From an uncultured Akkermansia sp. (GTDB lineage: Bacteria > Verrucomicrobiota > Verrucomicrobiia > Verrucomicrobiales > Akkermansiaceae): a DNA stretch of 24,735 bases. A program made the translations under genes and the position numbers. The notes beneath the pieces were generated by a model. That model did not search any database and had not been told where the DNA came from. It saw nothing but the letters and a program-made list of their open reading frames with translations. The stretch lies in NCBI GenBank assembly GCA_904502165.1, contig CAJGDB010000017.1:1-24735 (forward strand), read 5' to 3'. This document shows, piece after piece, positions 1-9,600 of the stretch. Position 1 is the stretch's first letter; the number at the start of each line of letters is the position of its first letter.

Positions 1-1
1 C

Positions 2-2242
2 ACCCCGGTACCGGGCAAGCTGGTGCCGCGCGAAATCACCCGCATCATCTCTGCCGGTACGCTGGCTGATATGGCCCTGCTGGATGCCGGTGAGCATAAC
101 TACATAGCTGCCTGCTACCACGAGAAGAACACCTGGGGGCTTGCCTGCGCCGACCACACCACCGGCGAATTCACCGTGGCGGATTACGCAAGCCTTGAGG
201 CGCTGAGCGAGGAAGTGGCCCGCATCCACCCCCGCGAGCTGCTCATCAGCCAGGAACAGGCAGAGGATTTTCCAGGCTTGCCGGTCACCCTGCTCTACGA
301 TGGCTATACCTTCCTGCCGGGGCTGGCAGATACCTTCCTGAAATCCCACTTCCGCGTGCATTCGCTGGAGGGGTTCGGCTGCGCCCACCTGGGTCCGGCG
401 CTCGGCAGCGCAACGGCGATTCTGCATTATCTGAAACACCAGCTGCGCCGCCAGACAGACCACCTGAGAACCCTTTCGCTGCGCGCAACAGAGCATGCCG
501 TGATGATTGATACGGCCAGTCGCCGCAACCTGGATCTGGTGGAGGCCCGTGGTGGCCATAAGAACACGCTGCTGGGCACGCTGGATAAGACCAGCACCCC
601 CATGGGCGCCCGCAAGCTGCGCGACTGGATTCTGCACCCCACCTGCAACATGCAGGAGCTGCTGCGCCGCCAGAACCTCATTGCAGGCTTCCTGAAAGAG
701 CCATTCCTGATGTCGGAGCTGCGGAATTCCTTCAAGGGAGTGCGCGATACCGAGCGACTGGTCTCCCGACTTTCGCAGGGAGCTGGCAATGCCCGCGACC
801 TGCTGGCACTTGGTACCTCGCTAGACCACCTGCCCGCCATTGTGGCCGATCTGGAGGCCCTGCAGCAGCATGCAGTAGAATTTACCCCCCTGCTCGCCCG
901 GCTTGGCAATTTTGAAGAGCTGACGGCCCTGCTCACCAACGCGGTGGTGGATGAACCGCCGGTCACTATCAAGGAGGGTGGCATGATTCGTGATGGCTAT
1001 GATACCCGGCTCGATGAGCTGCGTGCCGCCTCGCGCGAGGGCAAGGACTGGCTGGCCGACCTGGAGGCCCGCGAACGCGCTGCTACCGGTATCGATTCGC
1101 TCAAGATACGCTACAACAACGTATTCGGCTATTACATCGAAGTCACCAAGGCGAATTTTTCCAAAGTTCCTGCCGACCGCTACGTCCGCAAGCAGACTCT
1201 CGCCAACGCCGAACGCTTTGTCACCGAGGAGCTCAAGAAGATGGAAGGTACCATTCTGGGGGCAGATGAACGGGCCCGCCAGCTGGAGTATGAACTGTTC
1301 TGTCATCTGCGCGAACAGGTTGCGCTCTACATTGACCGCATTCAGCAGACTTCTGAGGCACTGGCTGAGGTAGATGTCCTGCTCTCGCTGGCCGAGACGG
1401 CCCAGCGCTTCCATTACTGCCGGCCACATCTTGACACAAACCGCAATCTTCACATTGTCAACGGCCGGCATCCGGTCATCGAACAGGTGCAGACCGATTC
1501 TGCCTTTGTGCCAAACGACACAGAAATGCAGGCAGATACCCAGCGTGTGCTCATTCTGACCGGCCCGAACATGGCCGGCAAGAGCACCTACATCCGCCAG
1601 GTGGCACTCATCACTCTCATGGCTCAGATTGGCTCCTACGTGCCGGCAGATTCCGCACGCATCGGCCTGGTGGACCGCATTTTCTGCCGCGTAGGTGCCA
1701 GCGATGATATTGCCCGCGGGCAATCCACCTTCATGGTAGAAATGAGTGAGACCGCCCTCATTCTCAACAATGCCACCGAGCGCTCGCTGGTCATTCTGGA
1801 CGAAATCGGGCGCGGCACAGCTACCTTCGACGGTCTATCCATTGCCTGGGCTGTAGCCGAGCACCTGCATGATGTACTGGGAGCCCGCACCCTCTTTGCC
1901 ACCCACTACCACGAAATGGTGGACCTGGAACACACCCACACCGCTGTAGCCAACTGGCATGTGGAAGTTCGCGAGTGGAAGGACGAAATCGTCTTCCTCC
2001 GCAAGGTGCTGCCCGGCCCGGCCGATAAATCATACGGCATCCAGGTGGCCCGCCTGGCTGGACTTCCGGCCCCCATCATCGACCGGGCCAAGCAGATACT
2101 CACCCACCTGGAGATGAGCGCTGGTGCCCGCGAACCCAGATCCGCCCGCCGCAAACGAGCCCGCGAAACCGGCCTGCCCTGTGCAGAAGAGGCCGATGTG
2201 GGCCAGCTGGATATGTTCAGCATGCTCGATGAAATGCCGTGA
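2..2242 (+). CDS. mutS: DNA mismatch repair protein MutS (5' end outside window)
   Basis: MutS recognises base mismatches and small loops as a dimer and uses ATP to recruit MutL. The frame is open from base 2, so the gene starts upstream; about 110 residues are missing, including the mismatch-reading domain with its Phe-x-Glu motif. Visible parts are the connector domain, the lever/clamp region and the ATPase. The Walker A motif GPNMAGKST is at 1562-1588 and the Walker B motif LVILDEIGRGT near 1786-1818, followed by the ATHYHE block. The C-terminus carries QLDMF, which fits a beta-clamp-binding motif. A GTG at 23 is an in-frame valine inside the conserved domain and not the start. The gene ends in TGA at 2240, and I see no clear terminator behind it. 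Length and motifs fit MutS1 rather than MutS2. Confidence 0.97.
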   Translation, partial: TPVPGKLVPREITRIISAGTLADMALLDAGEHNYIAACYHEKNTWGLACADHTTGEFTVADYASLEALSEEVARIHPRELLISQEQAEDFPGLPVTLLYDGYTFLPGLADTFLKSHFRVHSLEGFGCAHLGPALGSATAILHYLKHQLRRQTDHLRTLSLRATEHAVMIDTASRRNLDLVEARGGHKNTLLGTLDKTSTPMGARKLRDWILHPTCNMQELLRRQNLIAGFLKEPFLMSELRNSFKGVRDTERLVSRLSQGAGNARDLLALGTSLDHLPAIVADLEALQQHAVEFTPLLARLGNFEELTALLTNAVVDEPPVTIKEGGMIRDGYDTRLDELRAASREGKDWLADLEARERAATGIDSLKIRYNNVFGYYIEVTKANFSKVPADRYVRKQTLANAERFVTEELKKMEGTILGADERARQLEYELFCHLREQVALYIDRIQQTSEALAEVDVLLSLAETAQRFHYCRPHLDTNRNLHIVNGRHPVIEQVQTDSAFVPNDTEMQADTQRVLILTGPNMAGKSTYIRQVALITLMAQIGSYVPADSARIGLVDRIFCRVGASDDIARGQSTFMVEMSETALILNNATERSLVILDEIGRGTATFDGLSIAWAVAEHLHDVLGARTLFATHYHEMVDLEHTHTAVANWHVEVREWKDEIVFLRKVLPGPADKSYGIQVARLAGLPAPIIDRAKQILTHLEMSAGAREPRSARRKRARETGLPCAEEADVGQLDMFSMLDEMP

Positions 2243-2290
2243 AGAACTTTCTCCCCCACGGAAAATTGTGACCATCTTCAAAAAATGAGC

Positions 2291-2318
2291 TTGACTTACA
2301 AAGCCACTGGCATATACT
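2291..2318 (+). promoter_or_regulatory. sigma70-like promoter of the small secreted-protein gene
   Basis: TTGACT (2291-2296) and TATACT (2313-2318) are separated by 16 bp. The predicted transcript start is about 2325, giving a leader of about 16 nt before the ATG at 2341. It lies just after mutS, so the small gene has its own transcript. Confidence 0.75.
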
Positions 2319-2340
2319 TGAATTGTTATCGAACCAACGT

Positions 2341-2673
2341 ATGAAAACTCTTCCCTTCCTCGCTCTCTTCGTTCTGGCTGCAGTAAGCGTTCAGGCTGCT
2401 CCGGCCATCCAGCCGTCCGATATTTCTGCCGAAACCCTCGAAGGCATCGCCACCAGCCGCCAGAAAGCCAGCATTGACCGCTACAACAAGGCTGTTGCCC
2501 GTGCAGAAAAGAACCGCGAAAAATCCATCAAGGAGGCTCAGAAGCTTACCCAGAAGAATGACGCAGGCATGAAGAAGACCATTCAGAAGCGATATCTGAA
2601 CTCCATGCTGCCCGCCAGCGAGCGCGTGCCGGAAGCCCCCCGCAAGGCTTCGGATTACACCATCCGCTACTGA
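2341..2673 (+). CDS. Small secreted, basic helical protein of unknown function
   Basis: I do not recognise the family. The 110-residue product has a clear Sec signal peptide: MK, a hydrophobic core to about residue 17, then VQA-AP as the likely cleavage site after residue 19. The mature protein of about 90 residues is rich in Lys, Glu, Ala and Gln. Its central part (about residues 45-75) looks like one long amphipathic helix, and the C-terminus is short and ends in aromatic/basic residues. An in-frame TTG at 2323 would put six polar residues before the signal peptide and sits at the predicted transcript start, so ATG 2341 is chosen. It has its own near-consensus promoter and a strong terminator and is thus a single-gene unit. 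The mature part is predicted to be periplasmic or exported. No Shine-Dalgarno sequence is present. Confidence 0.8.
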   Translation: MKTLPFLALFVLAAVSVQAAPAIQPSDISAETLEGIATSRQKASIDRYNKAVARAEKNREKSIKEAQKLTQKNDAGMKKTIQKRYLNSMLPASERVPEAPRKASDYTIRY

Positions 2674-2698
2674 TTCTTGCCTTCCAGCAGATTTTCCC

Positions 2699-2733
2699 GG
2701 CAGGAAACGCCACGCGTTTCCTGCCTTTTTTTT
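2699..2733 (+). terminator. Strong intrinsic terminator after the small secreted-protein gene
   Basis: A perfect 12-bp stem (GGCAGGAAACGC at 2699-2710 with GCGTTTCCTGCC at 2714-2725) has a 3-nt loop and is followed by eight T residues (2726-2733). Confidence 0.93.
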
Positions 2734-2745
2734 CGTGCTTTAAGC

Positions 2746-2773
2746 TTGTAAAATGCGGCTTTTGTGAGATAAT
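2746..2773 (+). promoter_or_regulatory. Candidate promoter of the flippase/acyltransferase gene
   Basis: TTGTAA (2746-2751) and GATAAT (2768-2773) are 16 bp apart. The predicted start is about 2780, leaving about 15 nt before ATG 2795. It lies just downstream of the preceding terminator, which supports an independent transcript. Confidence 0.6.
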
Positions 2774-2794
2774 ATCCGTAGATTCCCCTACTAT

Positions 2795-5458
2795 ATGGCA
2801 ACAGACGAAGAGGATTTTTACAAGGAACCGACCCGCAAGGAATGGGGCGGCTTCTGGACGCTCGTTGCCGTTCAGGCACAGAATGCCTTTAACGAGAAAG
2901 CCGTACAATTCCTGCTGATTCCGCTGGGTGTATGGCTGTGGGGGGCAGATGGCAGCACACTGGAATACATTCTGGGTGCGATATTCGTGCTGCCCTACAT
3001 TCTCTTCTCACCGCTGGTCGGGTGGCTGGCAGACTGTTTCTGCAAGACCCGCATTGTGCAGGTCATGAGCGTTGTGCAGATATGCGTGATGAGCTGCATG
3101 CTGTTCTGCTTCTACCAGCACGACATGTACGCCGCCATTCTATGGTTTGCCGTCTTTGCCACGCAGGCCACCATTCTATCCCCGGCCAAGAAGGGCATTG
3201 TAAAGGACCTGCTGGGGTCAAAATACATCGGCTTCGGCTCAGGAATCATCGAAATGAGCCTGGTCTTTGTGCTGCTGGTGGCACAGATTGGTGTCTTCTT
3301 CTGGTTCTCCTACCTGCTTGGGAGCTATGAAGCGCAGAACTCCCCCACCTACAATGCAGAACTGGAAGCCGGCTGGGATTCCGTCATTCTGCCCACCTGG
3401 GTATTTGTGATACTGGCCTGTCTGGTGTGCGCGGCCTCCTTCCTGGTTCCGCGCTACCCGGCCAAGAAAGCCAAGCCCTTCAGCTGGAGCCTGCTTTATG
3501 AGCATTTCACCCAGGTCAAGTATCTGTGGCAGGACCGTCTGCTGCGCCTCAGCGAGCTGGGCATTGCGTATTTCTGGTGTCTGGCCGGCTCCCTGTTCCT
3601 GATTCTGATTCAGATAGCCAAGAGCATGCAGGCAGCCGACCCGGGGGTGGACTTCTCGCTGCAATGCGGTATCCTCATGGCATGGATGACCGGCGGTGTT
3701 GTTCTGGGCGGGGCTGTGGCCTCACAGCTCTGCAAAGGCAAGAACGAGCTGGGGCTCATTCCCTTCGGTGCCATCGGCATCACGCTTTGCACGTTGCTGC
3801 TCACGTTCTTTGAAGTCAATACCTACACGAGCAACATCCTGCTTGCGCTCACCGGAGCATTCGGTGCCGCCTACCTGGTACCGCTCAACGCCTTCCTGCA
3901 GGATAACTGCGACCCCAACAACCGCGGCAACATCATTGCAGCGGGCAACCTTATCGATAACCTCATGGGGCTGGTGGCCGTGGCCCTCATGTGGGCCATG
4001 TATGAGATTTTCGGAGCCACACCGCAGCAGCAGTTCTTCGTTCTCTTCCTGCTGAGCTTCTTCATCCTCATCTGCTCCCTGCGACTGATTCCCCAGGAAT
4101 TCATCCGCATGATCGGCATCTGGTGTCTGCAGCTTGTCTACCACCCCCGCGCTATCAACCTTGATCGTCTGCCCATGCGCGGTGGTGCCTTGCTGGTGGT
4201 GAACCACGTGACCTATGCAGATGCGCTCTTCCTCACCATGGTGTGTCCGCGCCCGGTGCGTTTCATTGTGGCAGAGGAATTTATGGCCATGCGCCTGCTG
4301 GGCTGGATTCTGGAAATATTCAACTCTCTGCCCATTTCCAGCCGCAACCCGCGGGAAGCCATTGTCAAGGCAGCGCGTGCCATTGAGAACGGAGACATCA
4401 TCTGCATCTTCCCCGAGGGCCAACTCACCCGCAGCGGCTGCCTGACCCCTATTCGACGCGGCATGGAAATGATAGCCCGCCGGGCCAAGGCTCCCATCAT
4501 TCCAGTGTATATGGATGGTCTGTGGGGCAGCATCTTCTCCTTCTCCCGCAACCGATTCTTCACCAAGCTGCCGAAAACACTGCACTACAACTTCACCGTG
4601 GCATTCGGCGCACCGCTTGACCCGAACACCTTCAACAGCCGCACCGTGCTGCGCTCCTTCCGTGAGCTGTCTGCCACCTGCCTGGAAACCTCTGACGGAT
4701 TCACCCGCGAAGGGCTTATCCGTTCTCTGGAAGAACGCGGCAATAAGCAGCTGGTATTCTTCCCCGGCGGAGCACTTACCGCCATCCAGATAGCCGCTGC
4801 ACTCATCAGCCGCCAGGCAGACCCACAATTCCCTCTGCTGGCCCGTAAATGGCTGCAGCTGCTCATTGACGGCACGGAAGACCGCCTGGCGTTCCACCGC
4901 TACTGGCTGAATACCTGCCAGGTACGCCGCATCAACGCGCTCAAGGAAGGACGCCACCACCTGCTTACCACCGTGGGGCATGGGGAACCACAGGAATTCG
5001 TACTGGCGGTGCTCTGGCCGCTCATTACCCGCACCCCGGTGCATCTCATAGAAAACCCGCAGGAAACGCTCGAAAATTCCATCTCACAGATTGTGGGCGG
5101 GGCTCACATGCGCCGCATCCTGCTCACCACCATTCCGCCGCGCCAGATTCCTTTCTACGACTTCAGCGGTTCACCGGCCATCTCTACCCCCAACATGCGC
5201 TGGAGACCCTGCCTTTGCACCGCTATGGGCAATATCATTTCCATGAGCATGTGCCACAGTGTGTTCAAGATGAACGACGGCACCATCCAGCTGGGCGTGC
5301 GCCCGCGCACGCGTGGTCTGCTGCTGCCCGGATACCGGGTAGATGCCCCCAGCGAGGGCTCCAACGCCACCATCAGCGCTCCATCTCTGCGGACGGAATA
5401 CACGCTGCCCTCGCACATTTATCTGGATGAAAGCGGTTTCCTGGCCGAGCTCTCCTGA
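2795..5458 (+). CDS. Fused MFS lysophospholipid flippase / PlsC-type acyltransferase with a degenerate Aas-like C-terminus
   Basis: The 887-residue inner-membrane protein resembles the Aas/LplT system, which brings lysophospholipid back across the inner membrane and re-acylates it. Residues about 15-435 form an MFS transporter of roughly 12 helices; the QDNCDPNNRGNIIAAGNLID block near residue 370 resembles the NRG motif of LplT. Residues about 440-640 are a PlsC acyltransferase with the NHVTYAD (HX4D) motif at 470-476 and FPEG at 539-542. The last ~235 residues have short similarities to AMP-forming acyl-ACP synthetases (RGLLLPG at 840-846, YLDESGFL at 876-883). They lack the TSGTTGxPKG loop and the C-terminal lid, so that activity is probably lost. 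Flippase plus acyltransferase is the confident part. The start ATG 2795 is the first in frame after the promoter, without a Shine-Dalgarno sequence. Confidence 0.88.
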   Translation: MATDEEDFYKEPTRKEWGGFWTLVAVQAQNAFNEKAVQFLLIPLGVWLWGADGSTLEYILGAIFVLPYILFSPLVGWLADCFCKTRIVQVMSVVQICVMSCMLFCFYQHDMYAAILWFAVFATQATILSPAKKGIVKDLLGSKYIGFGSGIIEMSLVFVLLVAQIGVFFWFSYLLGSYEAQNSPTYNAELEAGWDSVILPTWVFVILACLVCAASFLVPRYPAKKAKPFSWSLLYEHFTQVKYLWQDRLLRLSELGIAYFWCLAGSLFLILIQIAKSMQAADPGVDFSLQCGILMAWMTGGVVLGGAVASQLCKGKNELGLIPFGAIGITLCTLLLTFFEVNTYTSNILLALTGAFGAAYLVPLNAFLQDNCDPNNRGNIIAAGNLIDNLMGLVAVALMWAMYEIFGATPQQQFFVLFLLSFFILICSLRLIPQEFIRMIGIWCLQLVYHPRAINLDRLPMRGGALLVVNHVTYADALFLTMVCPRPVRFIVAEEFMAMRLLGWILEIFNSLPISSRNPREAIVKAARAIENGDIICIFPEGQLTRSGCLTPIRRGMEMIARRAKAPIIPVYMDGLWGSIFSFSRNRFFTKLPKTLHYNFTVAFGAPLDPNTFNSRTVLRSFRELSATCLETSDGFTREGLIRSLEERGNKQLVFFPGGALTAIQIAAALISRQADPQFPLLARKWLQLLIDGTEDRLAFHRYWLNTCQVRRINALKEGRHHLLTTVGHGEPQEFVLAVLWPLITRTPVHLIENPQETLENSISQIVGGAHMRRILLTTIPPRQIPFYDFSGSPAISTPNMRWRPCLCTAMGNIISMSMCHSVFKMNDGTIQLGVRPRTRGLLLPGYRVDAPSEGSNATISAPSLRTEYTLPSHIYLDESGFLAELS

Positions 5459-5478
5459 TATGATTTTCCCCGCCGCAT

Positions 5479-5520
5479 CGCCCCGCCCTGCAAAAAAAAG
5501 AGCGGGGCGGTCTTCTTTTT
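5479..5520 (+). terminator. Terminator between convergent flippase/acyltransferase and argA genes
   Basis: An 8-bp GC stem (CGCCCCGC at 5479-5486 with GCGGGGCG at 5502-5509) encloses a 15-nt A-rich loop and is followed by a T-rich run (5511-5520). The T tract serves the + strand gene. On the - strand no T tract follows the stem, so argA may rely on something else. Confidence 0.6.
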
Positions 5521-6586
5521 ACAATTCGCGCCCGAATACAACCGAGGCACGCCCGCTGGATTCCAGCGCCTCCAGACGGGCCGGGGGCAGCACAGTGCGG
5601 GGAAGCGGGTCGTAGTGCATGCGGTCGCGGAAATAGTCCACCGCACTCTGGGAAATAGCAAAAATGCGCTGAAATCCCATGCTGCGGGCCTTGTTTTCCA
5701 CAAACCGGCACATAGCCTTGCCGTAACCGCGGCCCTCGTAATTCTTCTTGATGAACAGGCAGCCCAATTCAGCGCAGGATTCCTGCGGGAAAGGATAGAG
5801 CGCTACACAGCCCACGATGGTGTCATCGAGCGTGTAGACGTAGTAACTCTGGAGGTTGTCGCGGATACTTTCGTAGCTGCGGTGAACCAGCTTGGCATCG
5901 GCCATGCTGCGGGCTATCATGGAAAGCAGTTCGGGAATATCTTCCTCGCGCAGCGGGCGGATATCGCAGTAGGAGTCAGCATGCACCATTGTGCCGACCC
6001 CTTCTTCTGAGAATAACTCATCCAGCAGCACACCGCGGCGCAACCCATCCAGCAGATGCACACGGGGGATACCCATGCGGCAGACTCTCGCAGCCTGCTC
6101 CAGCAGGCTGGCGTGGGAACAATCGGCCAGGTGCTGCTCTACCTCGCTCTCCGGCACGGCAAAGATGGGCTGCTCGCCGTGGGAGGGGACTTCCCCCACC
6201 TGCAGGCAGATGTATTTGCTGGCTCCCAGAGCCAGCGCCATATCGACGCATTCGGGCTGGAAGCGGCCGATGCCGCCCGAGGCCACCAAGGCAACCTGGC
6301 GGCGCTCCACAATCTCACGCACGCGCGACACAACGGCTGCGCCGGATGTAAGCGCTGCTTCTGCCACGGCGGTGTGCATCTCGCACTCCCCGGCCCGCAG
6401 CGCCAGCAGAGAGGCATCTGCCCCCTCTGCCACCAGCACCAGCCGCACACCCACCTCGTGCAGGGCATCAGCATCCAGCAGGGCATCCACCAGTTCCTCA
6501 GCGTGCAGCAGCCCGGCGGCTACATGCACCACAAACAAATGCCCCTGGAAACAAGGCACGTACTCCAGCGCAGAACGAACATTCAT
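5519..6586 (-). CDS. argA: N-acetylglutamate synthase, compact ArgA-type
   Basis: ArgA acetylates glutamate with acetyl-CoA, the first step of arginine synthesis. Residues 1-200 match the amino-acid-kinase-like domain of ArgA in a shortened form: FQGHLFVVHVAAG fits the 'GKTFVIMLGG' strand, VRLVLV and VALVASGGIG follow, and LLDELFSEEGVGTMV gives the conserved link to the next domain. Residues about 205-355 are a GNAT domain with EGRGYGKAM (acetyl-CoA pyrophosphate loop, R286-M292) and an ALYPFP strand typical of ArgA. At 355 residues it is about 90 shorter than E. coli ArgA (443), mostly in the first domain. It lies 50 bp behind secA in the same direction and is probably co-transcribed. ATG 6586 is the first usable start; the frame stays open into secA, so a slightly earlier non-ATG start cannot be excluded. 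Confidence 0.82.
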   Translation of the reverse strand: MNVRSALEYVPCFQGHLFVVHVAAGLLHAEELVDALLDADALHEVGVRLVLVAEGADASLLALRAGECEMHTAVAEAALTSGAAVVSRVREIVERRQVALVASGGIGRFQPECVDMALALGASKYICLQVGEVPSHGEQPIFAVPESEVEQHLADCSHASLLEQAARVCRMGIPRVHLLDGLRRGVLLDELFSEEGVGTMVHADSYCDIRPLREEDIPELLSMIARSMADAKLVHRSYESIRDNLQSYYVYTLDDTIVGCVALYPFPQESCAELGCLFIKKNYEGRGYGKAMCRFVENKARSMGFQRIFAISQSAVDYFRDRMHYDPLPRTVLPPARLEALESSGRASVVFGREL

Positions 6587-6636
6587 GGAAAAATCGCAGT
6601 CGATGGTGCAGCGTACGCGCCCGGAGGCATCATGTG

Positions 6637-9600
6637 TCAGGCCTTGTCCTTGCCGGTAAAGAATTCAGGCACATAGCCGGAATCCACCGAGCCCACGGTC
6701 ATCCCCTCTTCCTCATCGGCCAGGGGCATGTCACCCGTGTTCTTCACGATGTAGGATTCCTTATCTGCAGAGGGCTTGAGCTTGAAGGACACCTTCTTTT
6801 TGGGCAGCGTAATCTTCTTTTCGCTGTAGGGAACTGCTTCTGCCATAGCACCGCTCACGGATTCGCCGAACATATCCGGCTCTGCATTTGCAGGCGCATC
6901 AACCGCAGGCTCATCCTCGGCATCAAGAACAGGCAGCGGGGCGGGCTCGAGGCCTGCGGCGCGCTGGCGTTCATGCAGGAGCTGCAGCTGCTCGCGCAGA
7001 GCAGACAGGAGGTCGCCGTTGCCGAGGATATCCGTCACATCGGCATCCTCTTCATCTGCGTTACTGGTGGGCAGACTGGCCAGGAAGTCCTCGAAGGCAG
7101 ACAGATTCGTTGTGCTGCGGAACATACCATTGAGAATCTCGTAATCGATGTTCTCCATCAGACTTTCGAAAATGCTGTATGCCTCGCGCTTGTATTCCAC
7201 AAGCGGATCACGCTGCCCCTGGGCACGCAGGCGCACGCCTTCGCGCAGGGCATCCATATCCGTCAGGTGCTTCTGCCAGAGTTTGTCGATAGCCTGGAGC
7301 ATGATGGAGCGTTCCATCTGGTCGATGCGGTCGGGGCGCTCCCCAGCCACCTTCTTCTCGTACATCTCCTTCACGCGGGCGATGATGTGCTCAGCCACCT
7401 CCTCGGGAGTCTTACCCTTGAGGTCGGATTCCTTCTCGCTCCACCCCATCGGGAAGGTGGAATTCACCCACTGCAGCAGGTCAGTGTAACGGAAGGCACC
7501 GGTGTCGTCCTCGTTAAGGTACAGGCTGCACTTGTTGTGCGTGCCGGTCTGCAGGCATTCGTAAAGCATCTCGCGCGGATCTTCGCACAGCAGGGCATCA
7601 TTACGCATGGCGTACACAATCATGCGCTGCTGGTTCATCACATCATCGTAGTCCAGCACGTGCTTACGCCACATGTAGTTACGCTGTTCCACGCGTTTCT
7701 GGGCGCCTTCGATAATGCGGTTCATGAGCACATTTTCCACGGCTTCACCCTCCTGCATACCGAAACGGTCCATCATCTTGGTCATGCGCTCGCTGCCGCC
7801 GAAGTTACGCATCAGGTCATCCTCGAAGGAGAGGAAGAACTGAGAGCCGCCGGGATCACCCTGGCGGGAGCAGCGGCCACGCAGCTGGCGGTCGATGCGG
7901 CGGGATTCGTAACGCTCGGTACCCAGCACAAAGAGGCCACCCAGCTCGGCAACACCATCGCCCAGCTTGATATCCGTACCACGGCCTGCCATGTTCGTGG
8001 AAACCGTTACCGCCCCCTTCTGGCCGGCACGGGCCACAATCTCGGCTTCGCGCTGGTGGTTTTTGGCGTTCAGCACCTCATGCGGCACCTTGGCAAAGCT
8101 CAGCATGCGGGAAAGTGTCTCCGAGGCCTCCACGCTGGCAGTACCCACCAGCACCGGCTGCCCCTTCTTGTGCAGCTCCACAATCTTGCCCACCACTGCG
8201 TTGAACTTCTCGCGACGGCTGCGGAAGATGAGGTCGTTCTGATCCTCGCGGATGCAGGGGCGATTCGTGGGAATGGGCAGCACATCCAGCTTGTAGATAT
8301 CGTGAAACTCGGCTGCCTCTGTTTCGGCCGTACCGGTCATACCAGCCAGGCGGGAATAAAGACGGAAATAGTTCTGAATGGTGATGGTGGCGTAGGTCAT
8401 GTTCTCGGCCTCCACCTCCACGCCTTCCTTGGCTTCCACAGCCTGGTGCAAGCCTTCGCTCCAGCGGCGGCCGGGCATCTCGCGGCCGGTGTTCTGGTCA
8501 ATGATGACAATCTTGTTATCCTTCACCACATACTCCACGTCCTTTTCGTAGATGGTGTAGGCCTTGAGCAGCTGGCTGGTGGTGTGCAGACGCACGCCCG
8601 TCTCATCCAACCGCTTCATGAGCGCCGTCTTGCGGGCTTCCTTCTCGCGTTCGGAAAGAGTTTCGTTCTCATCAATGTTCACGAACTCGGTGCCGATATC
8701 GGGCAGCACAAAGTTTTCCGGATGCCCGGGGCTGATAACCTCGCGCCCCATTTCCATGAGGTCGGCATCGTGGGTCTTTTCATCAATGGTGTAATAAAGC
8801 TCCTCCTTCAGCTTGAAGAGCTCAATCTTGCGCGGATCCTGGTAGAGGAACAGTTCGTACTTCTCTACCATGCGGCGGTACTCAGGATCCTGCTGGGAGC
8901 GCATGTAGGCGCGGTTGCGGGGCTGGCCCAGCTTCACCTTGAACAGGCAGCGGCCGGCGCGGTCCGTATCCCCGGCTTTGGCGTACTCCACAGCCTTATC
9001 CATAAGGCCGTTGCAGAGTTCCACCTGCTTACGCACCACTTTCTCGATAAGCGGCTTGAGGGTATCATACTGCTGTTCATGCTCAATCACAGCAGGGCCG
9101 GAAATGATGAGCGGCGTGCGGGCTTCATCAATGAGGATGGAGTCCACTTCGTCAATGATGGCAAAATAGTGACCGCGCTGCACCTGGGCCTCCTTGCTGG
9201 AAGCCATCCCGTTGTCGCGCAGATAGTCGAAGCCGAATTCGGCATTGGTGCCGTACGTAATGTCACGGCTATACTGCTGGCGGCGCAGTTCGCTCGGCAT
9301 CATGCTCTGAATGCAGCCGACGCTCAGGCCCAGGTAGGAGAAGAGAGCCCCCATCCACATAGAGTCACGGCGGGCCAGGTAGTCATTCACCGTCACCACA
9401 TGCACCCCCATGCCGGTAAGGGCATTCAGGTACACCGGAAGCGTAGCCACGAGAGTCTTACCCTCACCCGTGGCCATTTCTGCAATGAATCCGCGGTGCA
9501 GCGCAATACCACCGATAAGCTGCACATCGAAATGCACCATATCCCACTTGATAGGGGTTCCGCACACATCCACCATCTGACCGCAGAGCTGGCGGGCACC

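Noticed and set aside
2243..2290. Possible mutS terminator (GAAGA...TCTTC and A run)
   Set aside because: Five-base arms far apart with an A run rather than a T run; not convincing.
3722..5044. A 440-codon - strand frame inside the flippase/acyltransferase gene
   Set aside because: It is an antisense shadow of a gene with clear motifs on the + strand, and has no promoter or domain of its own.
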